Shown: piece after piece, positions 23,946 through 31,608 of the stretch
Position numbering within the stretch: the stretch's first letter is position 1
How the letters are laid out: every line of letters begins with the position of its first letter
NCBI GenBank assembly: GCA_910588175.1
Contig: CAJUQQ010000006.1
Span: forward strand, 9,102 to 73,101
From: an uncultured Oscillibacter sp.
Lineage (GTDB): Bacteria; Bacillota; Clostridia; Oscillospirales; Oscillospiraceae
Length of the DNA stretch: 64,000 bases
Reading direction: 5' to 3'
Made by a program: the position numbers and the translations under genes
Notes under the pieces: model-generated
Database searches by the model: none
What the model saw: only the letters and a program-made list of their open reading frames with translations
Told to the model about the DNA's origin: nothing

Positions 23946-24803
23946 ATGAGATTCTGGAAAATGAACGGGGCCGGAAACGATTTTCTCATCCTCAACAACC
24001 TGGAGGAGCGCCTGCCCCGAGAGGCCCTGCCCCAGATCGCCCGGACGCTGTGCCGGCGCCGCCTGTCCATCGGGGCCGACGGGCTGATGGTGGTGGAGGC
24101 GGCGGACCAGGGCGGCGACTTCAAGATGCTGTTCTTCAACTCCGACGGCAGCGTGGGGGAGATGTGCGGCAACGGAGCCCGGTGCGTCTGCCGCTACGGC
24201 TTTGAAAACGGCCTTGCGGGAGAGGCCCAGGCGGTGGAGACCACCGCCGGGACGGTCTTTGGCCGGCGGATGGACCGGCGGCTTTACCAGGTCCGGCTCA
24301 ACGACCCCTCCGTCCTCCGTTTGGACTGCCCGGTGGAGGTGGACGGCGTGCGCTACGCCTGTTCTTACGTGGAGCTGGGGAACCCGGGGCTTCCTCACGC
24401 GGTGGTTCCCTACCACAATCTCCAAAACGCCGACGAGAACGAGCTCCGGGAACTGGGACGGAAAATCCGCTGGAGCCCCGTCTTCCCCAAGGGGGCCAAC
24501 GTGAATTTCTATGACCTGACCGGAGAGGACCGCTTTTTCGAGCGGACCTTCGAGCGGGGGGTGGAGGATTTCACCTACGCCTGCGGCACGGGCACTGGGT
24601 CCGTCACGGCAGTGCTGACCCTTCAGGGAAAGGTCAGCGGCCGCCAGGTTCGGGCGGACATGACCGGCGGGACGCTGTACGTGGACGCGGAGCGGGTCCA
24701 CAGCCACATTACGGAGCTGCTCCTCACCGGCCCCACCAACGTGGTCTGTAAGGGCGAGGTCACCGATGAAGACCTGCCCTTTCTGAAAGACTGCGGCACT
24801 TGA
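23946..24803 (+). CDS. dapF: Diaminopimelate epimerase
   Basis: This 285-residue enzyme interconverts LL- and meso-diaminopimelate for lysine and peptidoglycan synthesis. Both catalytic cysteines are present: MCGNGARC and ACGTGTGS. The N-terminal MRFWKMNGAGNDF is the family start. I use the ATG at 23946 behind AAGGAGG, rejecting a 27-codon longer frame. A -10 TATAAT lies about 35 bp upstream with a weak -35. It is apparently a single gene. Confidence 0.95.
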   Translation: MRFWKMNGAGNDFLILNNLEERLPREALPQIARTLCRRRLSIGADGLMVVEAADQGGDFKMLFFNSDGSVGEMCGNGARCVCRYGFENGLAGEAQAVETTAGTVFGRRMDRRLYQVRLNDPSVLRLDCPVEVDGVRYACSYVELGNPGLPHAVVPYHNLQNADENELRELGRKIRWSPVFPKGANVNFYDLTGEDRFFERTFERGVEDFTYACGTGTGSVTAVLTLQGKVSGRQVRADMTGGTLYVDAERVHSHITELLLTGPTNVVCKGEVTDEDLPFLKDCGT

Positions 24804-24815
24804 TTTCCCGGGGCC

Positions 24816-24844
24816 TAGCGTCTGTTTTAAAACCGTCAAAACGT
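24816..24844. repeat. Half copy of the GTCTGTTTTAAAAC repeat
   Basis: TAGCGTCTGTTTTAAAACCG followed by TCAAAACG matches, with one change, one end of the 72-bp element at 49808-49879. The other end is missing. Confidence 0.6.
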
Positions 24845-24846
24845 CA

Positions 24847-24873
24847 GCCGCTCCGGCGGACCGCCGGAGCGGC
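24847..24873. terminator. Hairpin after dapF
   Basis: GCCGCTCCGGCGG/CCGCCGGAGCGGC, 13 bp with a 1-nt loop. A TTTTT run follows only after 12 nt, so it is a weak terminator candidate between dapF and the symporter gene. Confidence 0.45.
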
Positions 24874-24903
24874 AACCAGGATTTTTCAATCAGGAGGGAC
24901 ATT

Positions 24904-26178
24904 ATGGAAAAGAAATCCATCGCCAAAAACTACGCCTTTTTGGCCATCATGCTGGGCGCTATGATTCTGGGCGCCATCCTGGGCTGGGTCTGGCCCGCCC
25001 AGCCGGACGGGAGCGGAGGCATTGTCTCCGGCACCGGCGCGACGGTGCTCAAGCCCCTGGGCACCGTGTTCATCAACCTGATGTTCTGCGTGGTGGTTCC
25101 CATGGTCTTCGCCTCCATCTCCAGCGCCGTGGCGAACATGGAGAGCCGGAAGCGGGCGGGGAAGATCATGGGCGTCACCGTGGGGACCTTCGTGGTCACC
25201 GGGGCCATCGCCGCCGTCATTATGTATGTGCTGATGATGATCGTTCCGCCGGTGCCCGCCGCCTGGACAAACCTGGCCGCCCAGGAGATAGGCGAGTACG
25301 CCACCCTGCCGGACATGCTCGTCAACTTCTTCACCGCCAGCGATTTCAGCGGCCTGCTGACCCGCCGGGCCATGCTGCCCCTGATCGTGTTCTCCCTGCT
25401 CTTTGGCTTCGCCGTGAACCTCAACGGCGGCAAGGACACGCCGGTAGGCAAATTCCTGGACGACCTGGCGGGGGTCATGCTAAAATTTGTCAAGATCATC
25501 ACCTACTACGCGCCCATCGCCTTCTTCGGCTTCTTCGCCGATCTGGTGGCCACCTACGGTCCCCAGATTACGGAAAACTACGTCCGGGCCCTGGCGGTGT
25601 ACTACCCCCTCTGCTTCATCTACATCTTCACCGCCTGGCCCCTCTTCGCCTGGTTCGGCGGCGGCAAGGGCGCCGCCGGCGTCATGTTCCGGCACATTAC
25701 CAAGCCCGCCGTGGTGTCTCTGGGCACCTGCTCCTCCGTGGCGACGATTCCCACCAACATGGAGGAGGCCGCCGACACCGGCATCCGCAAGGACGTGGCG
25801 GACATGGTGCTGCCCCTGGGGGCCACCATGCACATGGACGGATCCTGCTTCTCCTGCGTGCTGAAAATCGCCTTTGTGCTGGGGGTCTTCGGCCAACGGC
25901 TGGATCTGGGGATGCTGATTCCCGTGGTGCTGGTGGCGGTGCTCAGCTCCGTGGGCATGAGCGGCGTCCCCGGCGGCGGATACATCGGCGAGTACATCAT
26001 CTGCTCCATCTTCTTCCCCGCCCAGATGGAGATTGCCTTCCCCATCCTGGTGGTCATCGGCAACCTGGTGGATCCCCCCGCGACGATGATCAACGCCGCC
26101 GGCGACTATGTGACCTGCTTCATCGTCTCCCGCTTCGTGGACGGGAAGGACTGGCTCCAGAAGCAGCTGCGCAAATAA
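24904..26178 (+). CDS. Dicarboxylate/amino-acid:cation symporter (DAACS/SDF)
   Basis: This is a 424-residue secondary transporter of the glutamate/aspartate/C4-dicarboxylate family. There are about eight membrane helices plus the two re-entrant loops, with the serine-rich SLGTCSSVATIPTNMEEA (HP1) and GMSGVPGGGYIG (HP2). The LPLGATMHMDGS motif corresponds to helix 7 (usually NMDGT), which binds sodium and substrate. The substrate cannot be named. The ATG follows CAGGAGGGA. Confidence 0.92.
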   Translation: MEKKSIAKNYAFLAIMLGAMILGAILGWVWPAQPDGSGGIVSGTGATVLKPLGTVFINLMFCVVVPMVFASISSAVANMESRKRAGKIMGVTVGTFVVTGAIAAVIMYVLMMIVPPVPAAWTNLAAQEIGEYATLPDMLVNFFTASDFSGLLTRRAMLPLIVFSLLFGFAVNLNGGKDTPVGKFLDDLAGVMLKFVKIITYYAPIAFFGFFADLVATYGPQITENYVRALAVYYPLCFIYIFTAWPLFAWFGGGKGAAGVMFRHITKPAVVSLGTCSSVATIPTNMEEAADTGIRKDVADMVLPLGATMHMDGSCFSCVLKIAFVLGVFGQRLDLGMLIPVVLVAVLSSVGMSGVPGGGYIGEYIICSIFFPAQMEIAFPILVVIGNLVDPPATMINAAGDYVTCFIVSRFVDGKDWLQKQLRK

Positions 26179-26251
26179 GCGGAAACCAGTTTTCAAACGG
26201 ACACCGGGACTTCGTCCCATTCTTCCACAGAGGCCCGTTTTAAAAGAACAG

Positions 26252-26281
26252 CGGCCCCGCCGGACATCCGGCGGGGCCGCC
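26252..26281. terminator. Terminator between convergent genes
   Basis: GCGGCCCCGCCGG/CCGGCGGGGCCGC with a 4-nt loop, preceded by TTTTAAAAG and placed between the symporter and the sigma-D-linked gene. Confidence 0.65.
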
Positions 26282-26310
26282 TTATGGTTGTCTCCCGTTT
26301 GAGCGGAACG

Positions 26311-27279
26311 TCATTTCCGCGCCGCGGCCTCCGCGGCCTCGTTTGCCTGCCGGTCCGGCGGGACAGGGGAGGCGTCCTCGCCGCCGGCCTCGCCTTTGAC
26401 GATTTCGTCCACGATGCTGTCAATGACGCCTTGGACATACTGGCTGTAGTTATCCGCGACCTTCTGGTCCCAGGCGTCCGCGTTCGCGTCCAGCGCGCGC
26501 TTGAGCGCACCCCAGTCGGTGCTTTTCTGCTGGTTTCGGGGAGGGCGCCCCATGGCCAAGGCGGCAAGCTCCTCCTCCTGGGTGGCGTTGTCCGTCTCCA
26601 GTATGGGAGGGTCCGTGATTACCCTGGCTCCCGTAACCCATTGGACCAGCTGGGCCCGCATATGGGTCAGGGTCTTCTGAATTTTTTCCTGGTCCCCCAG
26701 GCCGCAGAGCTTCAGCTCCTGGAGCACGCAGGCCTGGGCGGCGAAGCATCCGCCCTTTTGACGTCCGGCGATGGCCCGGGCGGCTTCCCCGTCCGTCATG
26801 CCGCTGTAATATGCCTCCCGGTGAAGGCGGGAGATATTCTGGAGGCCCTGGCTGTTCCACTGCCGCTTCTGCTCCCTTTGAATGAGAGAAGCCGTGCCCG
26901 TAACGGGCCGGGCCATGTTGTTGGTTCCGAAGTAGTGGGCGCTGTCATGTCCGATCAGTCCGCTCTCATAAGCCCCCAGGTAAGGAAACGCCGCCTCAAA
27001 GCGGTCCCGCATCAGCTTGTATTTCTCCACGTCCGTCATGCCGCTGTAGTCCGTGGCGTCATGGAGGGTGGCCAGGGCGGAGAGCTTCTGCCGGTCCGTC
27101 ATCTTGGAGAAGTTGGGCAGCTCCGGCGTCTTCGCCGCCTGCTCCGCCCGTTCTTCTTTCGTCAGCACCGACTGGAATGTGTCGGTCCTGGAGGGGACGG
27201 CGGTCCTTTTCGCCTCCGCCGGGGCCATCCGCTGGGTGGGCGGCAAGGTCTGTCTCCGCGCTCCTTGGATTCCTTCCAT
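26311..27279 (-). CDS. Unrecognised protein with YSGMTD repeats, sigma-D promoter
   Basis: This is a 322-residue, hydrophilic protein without signal or membrane segment. It contains two copies of a YSGMTD motif (DYSGMTDVEKYKLM and YYSGMTDGEAARAI) about 110 residues apart, each opening a helical stretch. I start it at ATG 27279; a TTG six codons earlier is the alternative. A sigma-D promoter lies upstream at 27394-27368, so the gene is probably expressed with late flagellar/chemotaxis genes. I recognise no family; its general composition resembles the unknown genes at 1-2.1 kb, but I see no alignable sequence. Confidence 0.75.
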   Translation of the reverse strand: MEGIQGARRQTLPPTQRMAPAEAKRTAVPSRTDTFQSVLTKEERAEQAAKTPELPNFSKMTDRQKLSALATLHDATDYSGMTDVEKYKLMRDRFEAAFPYLGAYESGLIGHDSAHYFGTNNMARPVTGTASLIQREQKRQWNSQGLQNISRLHREAYYSGMTDGEAARAIAGRQKGGCFAAQACVLQELKLCGLGDQEKIQKTLTHMRAQLVQWVTGARVITDPPILETDNATQEEELAALAMGRPPRNQQKSTDWGALKRALDANADAWDQKVADNYSQYVQGVIDSIVDEIVKGEAGGEDASPVPPDRQANEAAEAAARK

Positions 27280-27367
27280 CTTCGCATCTTCTTTCAACTA
27301 TTTATTTTTGGGAGAAATAGACGGACCCGCAGGTCCGTCCCGACCCGCAGGGCCGCCCCTGTATATC

Positions 27368-27394
27368 CTATCGGCCTGCCTCCCCGTTTCTTTA
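27368..27394 (-). promoter_or_regulatory. Sigma-D (flagellar sigma-28) promoter
   Basis: Minus strand TAAA (27394-27391), exactly 15 bp, GCCGATAG (27375-27368). This matches TAAA-N15-GCCGATAA at 11 of 12 positions. The RNA would start about 80 nt before the ATG at 27279. Confidence 0.8.
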
Positions 27395-27412
27395 ATAGGG
27401 CGGTTCCCAGAA

Positions 27413-27449
27413 AAAGGGGCCTCCCGGCGTGATTCCGGAAGGCCCCTTT
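27413..27449. terminator. Terminator of the aldo/keto reductase gene
   Basis: AAAGGGGCCT-CCGG / CCGG-AGGCCCCTTT with a 7-nt loop, 5 bp beyond the reductase stop. The minus-strand side ends in TTTTT. Confidence 0.8.
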
Positions 27450-27453
27450 GGGC

Positions 27454-28482
27454 TCAGGCGTCCTTGTGGTGCTGGGCGTAGAACGCGTCGTAGTCCCGCA
27501 GCATCTCCACCAGCAGGTTCGGCGTGTCCAGCCCGTAGGGGCAGCGGCTCTTGCAGGCGCCGCAGTGGACGCAGTTTTCAATCTGGTGCATTTTCTCGTG
27601 CCAGGCGTCCGACATGTAGGGCTGGTAGGGCGACCGGCGAAGCAGGGCGGACATCCGGGCGGCCTGGGGAATGTCGATCCCGGCGGCGCAGGGGAGGCAG
27701 TAGCCGCAGGAGCGGCAGAAGCTCCCCGCCAGGTCCTTCCGGTCCGCCTCAATAACGGCCCGGAGCGACCGCGTCATACGGGGGTCCCTCTCCGTCAGCT
27801 CCAGCCATTGGTCCAGCTCCCACTCATGCTGGATGCCCCAGATGGGCACCACGTTGGGGTACTCCCGCATAAAGGCGTAGCAGGCCTCGGCGTTGTTGAG
27901 GAGTCCGCCGGAGAGGCCCTTCATGGCGATGTAGCCCATGTCGGCTTTGCCGCAGTCCTCCACCAGCCCCAGCTCCTTCTCGGTGGTGAGGTAGCAGAAG
28001 GGGAACTGCAGGGTCTCGAAGTTCCCGGAGGCGATGGCCTCCTGGGCGACGGCAAGGCGGTGGTTCGTAATGCCGATATGCCGGATGTAACCCTTTTCCT
28101 TCATCTCCAGGGCGGCGGCGAAGGGGCCGTCGGGGTCGTGGATGTCCGGCAGCTTGGCGGGGTTATGGAACTGGAAGAGGTCGATATAGTCCGTCCGCAG
28201 GGAGCGGAGGCTCTGCTCAATGTGGGCAAGCACCGTCTTCTTGTCTCCGCCGCCGCTCTTGGTGGAGATGACGACGTTTTGCCGGATCCCCTCCAGGGCC
28301 TCGCCCAGCTTTTCCTCACTGTCGGTGTACATATTCGCGGTGTCAAAGTAGTTGATTCCGCCGTCTACGGCCCGACGGACCAGCTTCACCGCGTCCGCCT
28401 TGGAAATCCGCTGGATAGGCAGAGCGCCGAAGGCTGTCTTCGTCACCATCAGTTCCGTGCGTCCCAGTCTGATTTTTTCCAT
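27454..28482 (-). CDS. Aldo/keto reductase with C-terminal 4Fe-4S domain
   Basis: This is a 342-residue fusion: an N-terminal TIM-barrel aldo/keto reductase (GINYFDTANMY with the catalytic Asp and Tyr, Lys in STKSGGG) and, from about residue 255, a ferredoxin-like segment with CRSCGYCLPC and CVHCGACKSRCPYG. Each provides four cysteines, so two 4Fe-4S clusters are likely. Such reductases occur widely in strict anaerobes; the substrate is unknown. The His of the classical catalytic tetrad is seen in FQFHNP. Confidence 0.9.
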   Translation of the reverse strand: MEKIRLGRTELMVTKTAFGALPIQRISKADAVKLVRRAVDGGINYFDTANMYTDSEEKLGEALEGIRQNVVISTKSGGGDKKTVLAHIEQSLRSLRTDYIDLFQFHNPAKLPDIHDPDGPFAAALEMKEKGYIRHIGITNHRLAVAQEAIASGNFETLQFPFCYLTTEKELGLVEDCGKADMGYIAMKGLSGGLLNNAEACYAFMREYPNVVPIWGIQHEWELDQWLELTERDPRMTRSLRAVIEADRKDLAGSFCRSCGYCLPCAAGIDIPQAARMSALLRRSPYQPYMSDAWHEKMHQIENCVHCGACKSRCPYGLDTPNLLVEMLRDYDAFYAQHHKDA

Positions 28483-28712
28483 GAAGTCCTCCTATTTATT
28501 GCGGGGCCAGGGACAAAACGCCCCCGGCCCCTCAGTGATGATGTAATGAAAATTTCCCGCAAGTGGTCTCTGGGGTCTGCCGCCGCTCCGGTCCATCACC
28601 AGACCAGCAGAGCGGGCCTAACGTCTTTTGGATACGGTTCCCCTTCGGGGACGTACTCCTCTAAGATTTTGCTCCGCAACGTCAAGCGCCGTTACAGGCT
28701 TTCCAGAACGTA

Positions 28713-29723
28713 TCAGAAGTCGGGGCCGCAGCTGTTGGTCAGAGCCTCCAAAATCTGATAGCGGTCCATCTGGAAGGTCTTGGTGGTGGCCAGGGCCTCC
28801 TCCATGTCCATGTCGGCCAGGCATCCGTTCTGAATGCCGATGACGCTGTTGCCCGCGCCCTCGGCCAGGACCTTCACCGCCTCATAGCCCATGCGGCTGG
28901 CGGTCTCCCGGTCCCGGGCGGTGGGGGAGCCGCCCCGCTGGATATGGCCCAGAACGGTGACCCGGGGATCGATGCCCAGCTCCTCGTGAATGCGCTGGCT
29001 GATCTCGATGGCGCTGCCCGCGCCCTCGGCCACCACCACCATGTAATGGGTGGTGCCCGCCAGGCGGGCCCGGCGGATTTTCTCCACAATGTCCCGCTCG
29101 AAGTCCGGCTCCCGCTCGGGAATCAGCACGGCGGTGGCGCCTACGGAGATGCCCACGTAGAGGGCCAGATACCCCGCGTGGCGGCCCATGACCTCCACCA
29201 CGGAGCAGCGCTCGTGGGACTGCATGGTGTCCCGGAGCTTATCGATGCACTCAATGGCCGTGTTGCAGGCGGAGTCAAAGCCTATGGTATAGTGGGAACA
29301 GCCGATGTCGTTGTCAATGGTGGCGGGGATGCCCACCACCCGGAGGTCCATGCCGTCCTTGGCGGCCTGGCGGGAGATGGCCAGGGCCCCCCGGAAGGTG
29401 CCGTCGCCGCCGATGGCCACAATGCCGTCCAGTCCCAGGAGGCGGCAGGTGGCCAGGGCCTTGGCCCGGCCCGCCTCCTCCATGAACTCCAGGCTCCGGG
29501 CGGTGTAGAGCATGGTGCCGCCCTTGTTGATGATATGGCTGACGCTGGAGGAATTCAGGGGTACAAAGTCGCTGGTGATCAGGCCGTTCCAGCCCCGGCG
29601 GATGCCGATGCAGCCGATGCCCCGGGCAATGGAGGCACGGACCACGGCCCGGACCGCCGCGTTCATGCCCGGCGCGTCGCCGCCGCTGGTGAGGACTCCG
29701 ATTCTCTTTACCTTTTTCTCCAT
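28713..29723 (-). CDS. pfkA: ATP-dependent 6-phosphofructokinase
   Basis: This 336-residue glycolytic enzyme phosphorylates fructose-6-phosphate. Family motifs are LTSGGDAPGMNAAVRAVVR, GGDGTFRGA and IPATIDNDIG with the catalytic Asp. Glycine in GGDGT marks the ATP-dependent type. The position that is Gly in most ATP enzymes and Lys in PPi enzymes is Ala here, which still fits ATP use. Length is normal. It has its own promoter upstream. Confidence 0.95.
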   Translation of the reverse strand: MEKKVKRIGVLTSGGDAPGMNAAVRAVVRASIARGIGCIGIRRGWNGLITSDFVPLNSSSVSHIINKGGTMLYTARSLEFMEEAGRAKALATCRLLGLDGIVAIGGDGTFRGALAISRQAAKDGMDLRVVGIPATIDNDIGCSHYTIGFDSACNTAIECIDKLRDTMQSHERCSVVEVMGRHAGYLALYVGISVGATAVLIPEREPDFERDIVEKIRRARLAGTTHYMVVVAEGAGSAIEISQRIHEELGIDPRVTVLGHIQRGGSPTARDRETASRMGYEAVKVLAEGAGNSVIGIQNGCLADMDMEEALATTKTFQMDRYQILEALTNSCGPDF

Positions 29724-29776
29724 AAAAAGACCTCCTGACGATTTTCACCGGCCAAGCCGATTTTTTCCTGTATATC

Positions 29777-29805
29777 ATGATACCGCCGCCGGAGCGGGAT
29801 GTCAA
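29777..29805 (-). promoter_or_regulatory. Sigma-A promoter of pfkA
   Basis: Minus strand TTGACA (29805-29800), 17-bp spacer, TATCAT (29782-29777), about 50 bp before the pfkA ATG. Confidence 0.75.
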
Positions 29806-29928
29806 GCTGGGTTTGATTTCCAGGCGCGGGAGCCGCAATCAAAAATTGTCACCTGTTTGTTACCCCTTTCCCCCTGGGAGCTGGTATACTGAGTTCGTGA
29901 ATCCTCACATGGAAAGGATGTCAAGCCT

Positions 29929-30900
29929 ATGCGCCGTATGCTGCTTTTGACGCTGTTTCTCCTGCTCCTCTCCGCCTGCGCCGTCCCGGCGGAGACGGAG
30001 GAGCCCTCCGCCCCGCCTCTCCAGGAGGCCCCGGAGGAGCCCGCCCCGGCGGAAGCCTCTCCAGAGGAGGAGGTCCCTGTGGAGGAGGTTCCCTCGGAGG
30101 ACCATGTGCTTCTGGCCCTGGACGCGCCTCTGGCGGACGGGCGGACGCTGCGGCTGGAGGCCGTGGGGAAGCGGCTGGACGAATACAGCGCCGGCGTGCG
30201 GGAGGTCCGGGTGTACAACGGGGACGCGCTCATCCAGACCATCCTGAGCCGGGAGGTCATCGAGGCCGAATGGGACGAGGGCATGCCGGAAGCGTTCTAT
30301 CACTACACGGAGTGCTGGTCCCCGGAGGAGAGCATGGAGGTCCTGGATCTGAACTTTGACGGCAGCGCGGACTTTGGCCTCTTCGGCTGGATCTGCAACA
30401 ACACCATTCCCTATTACTATTGGACCTGGGACCCGGAGACGGAACAGTACCAATACGCCTTCACCCTCCAAGGGGCGGAGGTCCACCCGGAGGCGCAGGA
30501 GGCCACCGCTGAATATAAATCCGGCTCCGCCGGGTCTCAGTGGATCACGGAGGTCTATAAGCCCGATAAGAACGGGGACCTGTATTTAGTCCGGGTGGAG
30601 CGGGACACCTGCGACTTCGAGCCCGAGCCCCCCAGTTACCTGGACTTTGACAGGGGATGGGCCCATGAGATTTGGCTCCCGCCGCAGGAAGCGGACCCTA
30701 TCCGCCCCGATGAGGGCCACGGAATCCTGGAGGAGGAGTTTGTCCTCATTTACCGGGAGGTCCCCGTCTACGAGGCCGATGAAACCAATCCAGGCAGCGG
30801 AGAGGGCACAGTCTCTCATTTCACGGAAATCTGGGAGCTGAAAGACGGCGAATTACAACTGACCAGCCGGGAGGAGTACACCGATGAAAACCGCCAATGA
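29929..30900 (+). CDS. Unrecognised lipoprotein
   Basis: This is a 323-residue exported protein with signal peptide and lipobox LLSAC, then a Pro/Glu-rich linker (about 20-60). The mature domain holds DLNFDGSADFGLFGW, a DxDxD-like calcium-binding-type loop seen in lipoproteins of this style, and YYYWTWDPETEQYQY. No catalytic function is visible. Its stop overlaps the start of the ModE-like gene by 17 bp, so they are cotranscribed. Confidence 0.8.
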   Translation: MRRMLLLTLFLLLLSACAVPAETEEPSAPPLQEAPEEPAPAEASPEEEVPVEEVPSEDHVLLALDAPLADGRTLRLEAVGKRLDEYSAGVREVRVYNGDALIQTILSREVIEAEWDEGMPEAFYHYTECWSPEESMEVLDLNFDGSADFGLFGWICNNTIPYYYWTWDPETEQYQYAFTLQGAEVHPEAQEATAEYKSGSAGSQWITEVYKPDKNGDLYLVRVERDTCDFEPEPPSYLDFDRGWAHEIWLPPQEADPIRPDEGHGILEEEFVLIYREVPVYEADETNPGSGEGTVSHFTEIWELKDGELQLTSREEYTDENRQ

Positions 30901-31240
30901 CCTGCGCCTCACCGTCACCCTCCGCCTTTTGGACGATGAGGGCCAGCGGCGCTTCGGCCCCGGCGTTGCCGCCCTTTTATCCGAGGTCCGGGAAAAGCGC
31001 TCCCTCCGGGCGGCGGCGGGGGCCATGGGCATGGCCTACTCCAAGGCCTGGCGCATCGTCCGCGACGCGGAGGAGGCCCTGGGGTACAAGCTCCTGAACT
31101 CCACCATCGGGGGCCGCCACGGCGGCGGCGCGGCGCTGACGGAGGAGGCGGAAGCCCTCCTCTCGGCCTATCAGGCCCTCCGGGAAGAGGTGGCGGCCTT
31201 CGCCCGGGAGCGGTTCGAGACCCGTTTCCGGGACCTTTGA
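30884..31240 (+). CDS. ModE-type winged helix-turn-helix regulator (DNA-binding domain only)
   Basis: This is a 118-residue protein matching the N-terminal half of ModE: SLRAAAGAMGMAYSKAWRIV is the recognition-helix region, and the winged part ends LLNSTIGGRHGGGAALT. There is no molybdate-binding (TOBE) domain, so metal sensing is not proven. It overlaps the lipoprotein gene by 17 bp and is followed, after an inverted repeat, by an 18-cysteine miniprotein that it may control. Confidence 0.88.
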   Translation: MKTANDLRLTVTLRLLDDEGQRRFGPGVAALLSEVREKRSLRAAAGAMGMAYSKAWRIVRDAEEALGYKLLNSTIGGRHGGGAALTEEAEALLSAYQALREEVAAFARERFETRFRDL

Positions 31241-31251
31241 TCCCGCTCCCG

Positions 31252-31274
31252 CATAGGATGGAATACATCCTATG
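31252..31274. repeat. Perfect inverted repeat before the Cys-rich gene
   Basis: CATAGGATG and CATCCTATG flank GAATA. It lies between the ModE-like gene and the Cys-rich gene, 20 bp before the latter's ATG. It could be an operator or a leader hairpin. Confidence 0.6.
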
Positions 31275-31293
31275 AAATTGGAGGTCCTGTATT

Positions 31294-31566
31294 ATGGAAC
31301 CTGTTTGTAACGAGTGCGCCCAGGAGGCGGCGTGCCGGGAGCCCGCCGTCATGCACGCCCGGGTTCTGCGGGTAAACTGCTGTGACCTGCTGGTCTGCGA
31401 CCTGTGCGGCTGTCAGGAGGTCCTGGTCCATACCAACGACGCCTGCTGCTTCTGCCCCGGCCAGTGCGTCTGCATTGAGTACAGCGGCGCGATGACCATG
31501 AGCATCCCGCCCCAGATCAGTGCCGACTGCGTCAAGCGCGTCCCCTGCGGAGGGTGCTGCTGCTGA
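31294..31566 (+). CDS. Cysteine-rich miniprotein (18 Cys in 90 residues)
   Basis: This encodes 90 residues with cysteines at 5, 8, 14, 29, 30, 35, 38, 40, 51, 52, 54, 58, 60, 79, 85, 88, 89 and 90. They form CxxC, CxC, CC and a terminal CGGCCC cluster. It has no signal peptide and few hydrophobic runs, so a cytoplasmic metal- or cluster-binding role is likely. The ATG follows TTGGAGG. It lies downstream of a ModE-type regulator and ahead of a terminator shared with pcrA. I do not know a named family for it. Confidence 0.78.
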   Translation: MEPVCNECAQEAACREPAVMHARVLRVNCCDLLVCDLCGCQEVLVHTNDACCFCPGQCVCIEYSGAMTMSIPPQISADCVKRVPCGGCCC

Positions 31567-31573
31567 GAATAAG

Positions 31574-31608
31574 CGCGCCGGAGGTTTTCCCTCCGGCGCG
31601 TTTCGTTT
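31574..31608. terminator. Bidirectional terminator
   Basis: CGCGCCGGAGG/CCTCCGGCGCG with a TTTTC loop, followed by TTTCGTTT, between the convergent Cys-rich gene and pcrA. Confidence 0.75.

Noticed and set aside
28713..29723. PPi-dependent phosphofructokinase
   Set aside because: The GGDGT glycine and the lack of Lys at the PPi-diagnostic position indicate the ATP type.
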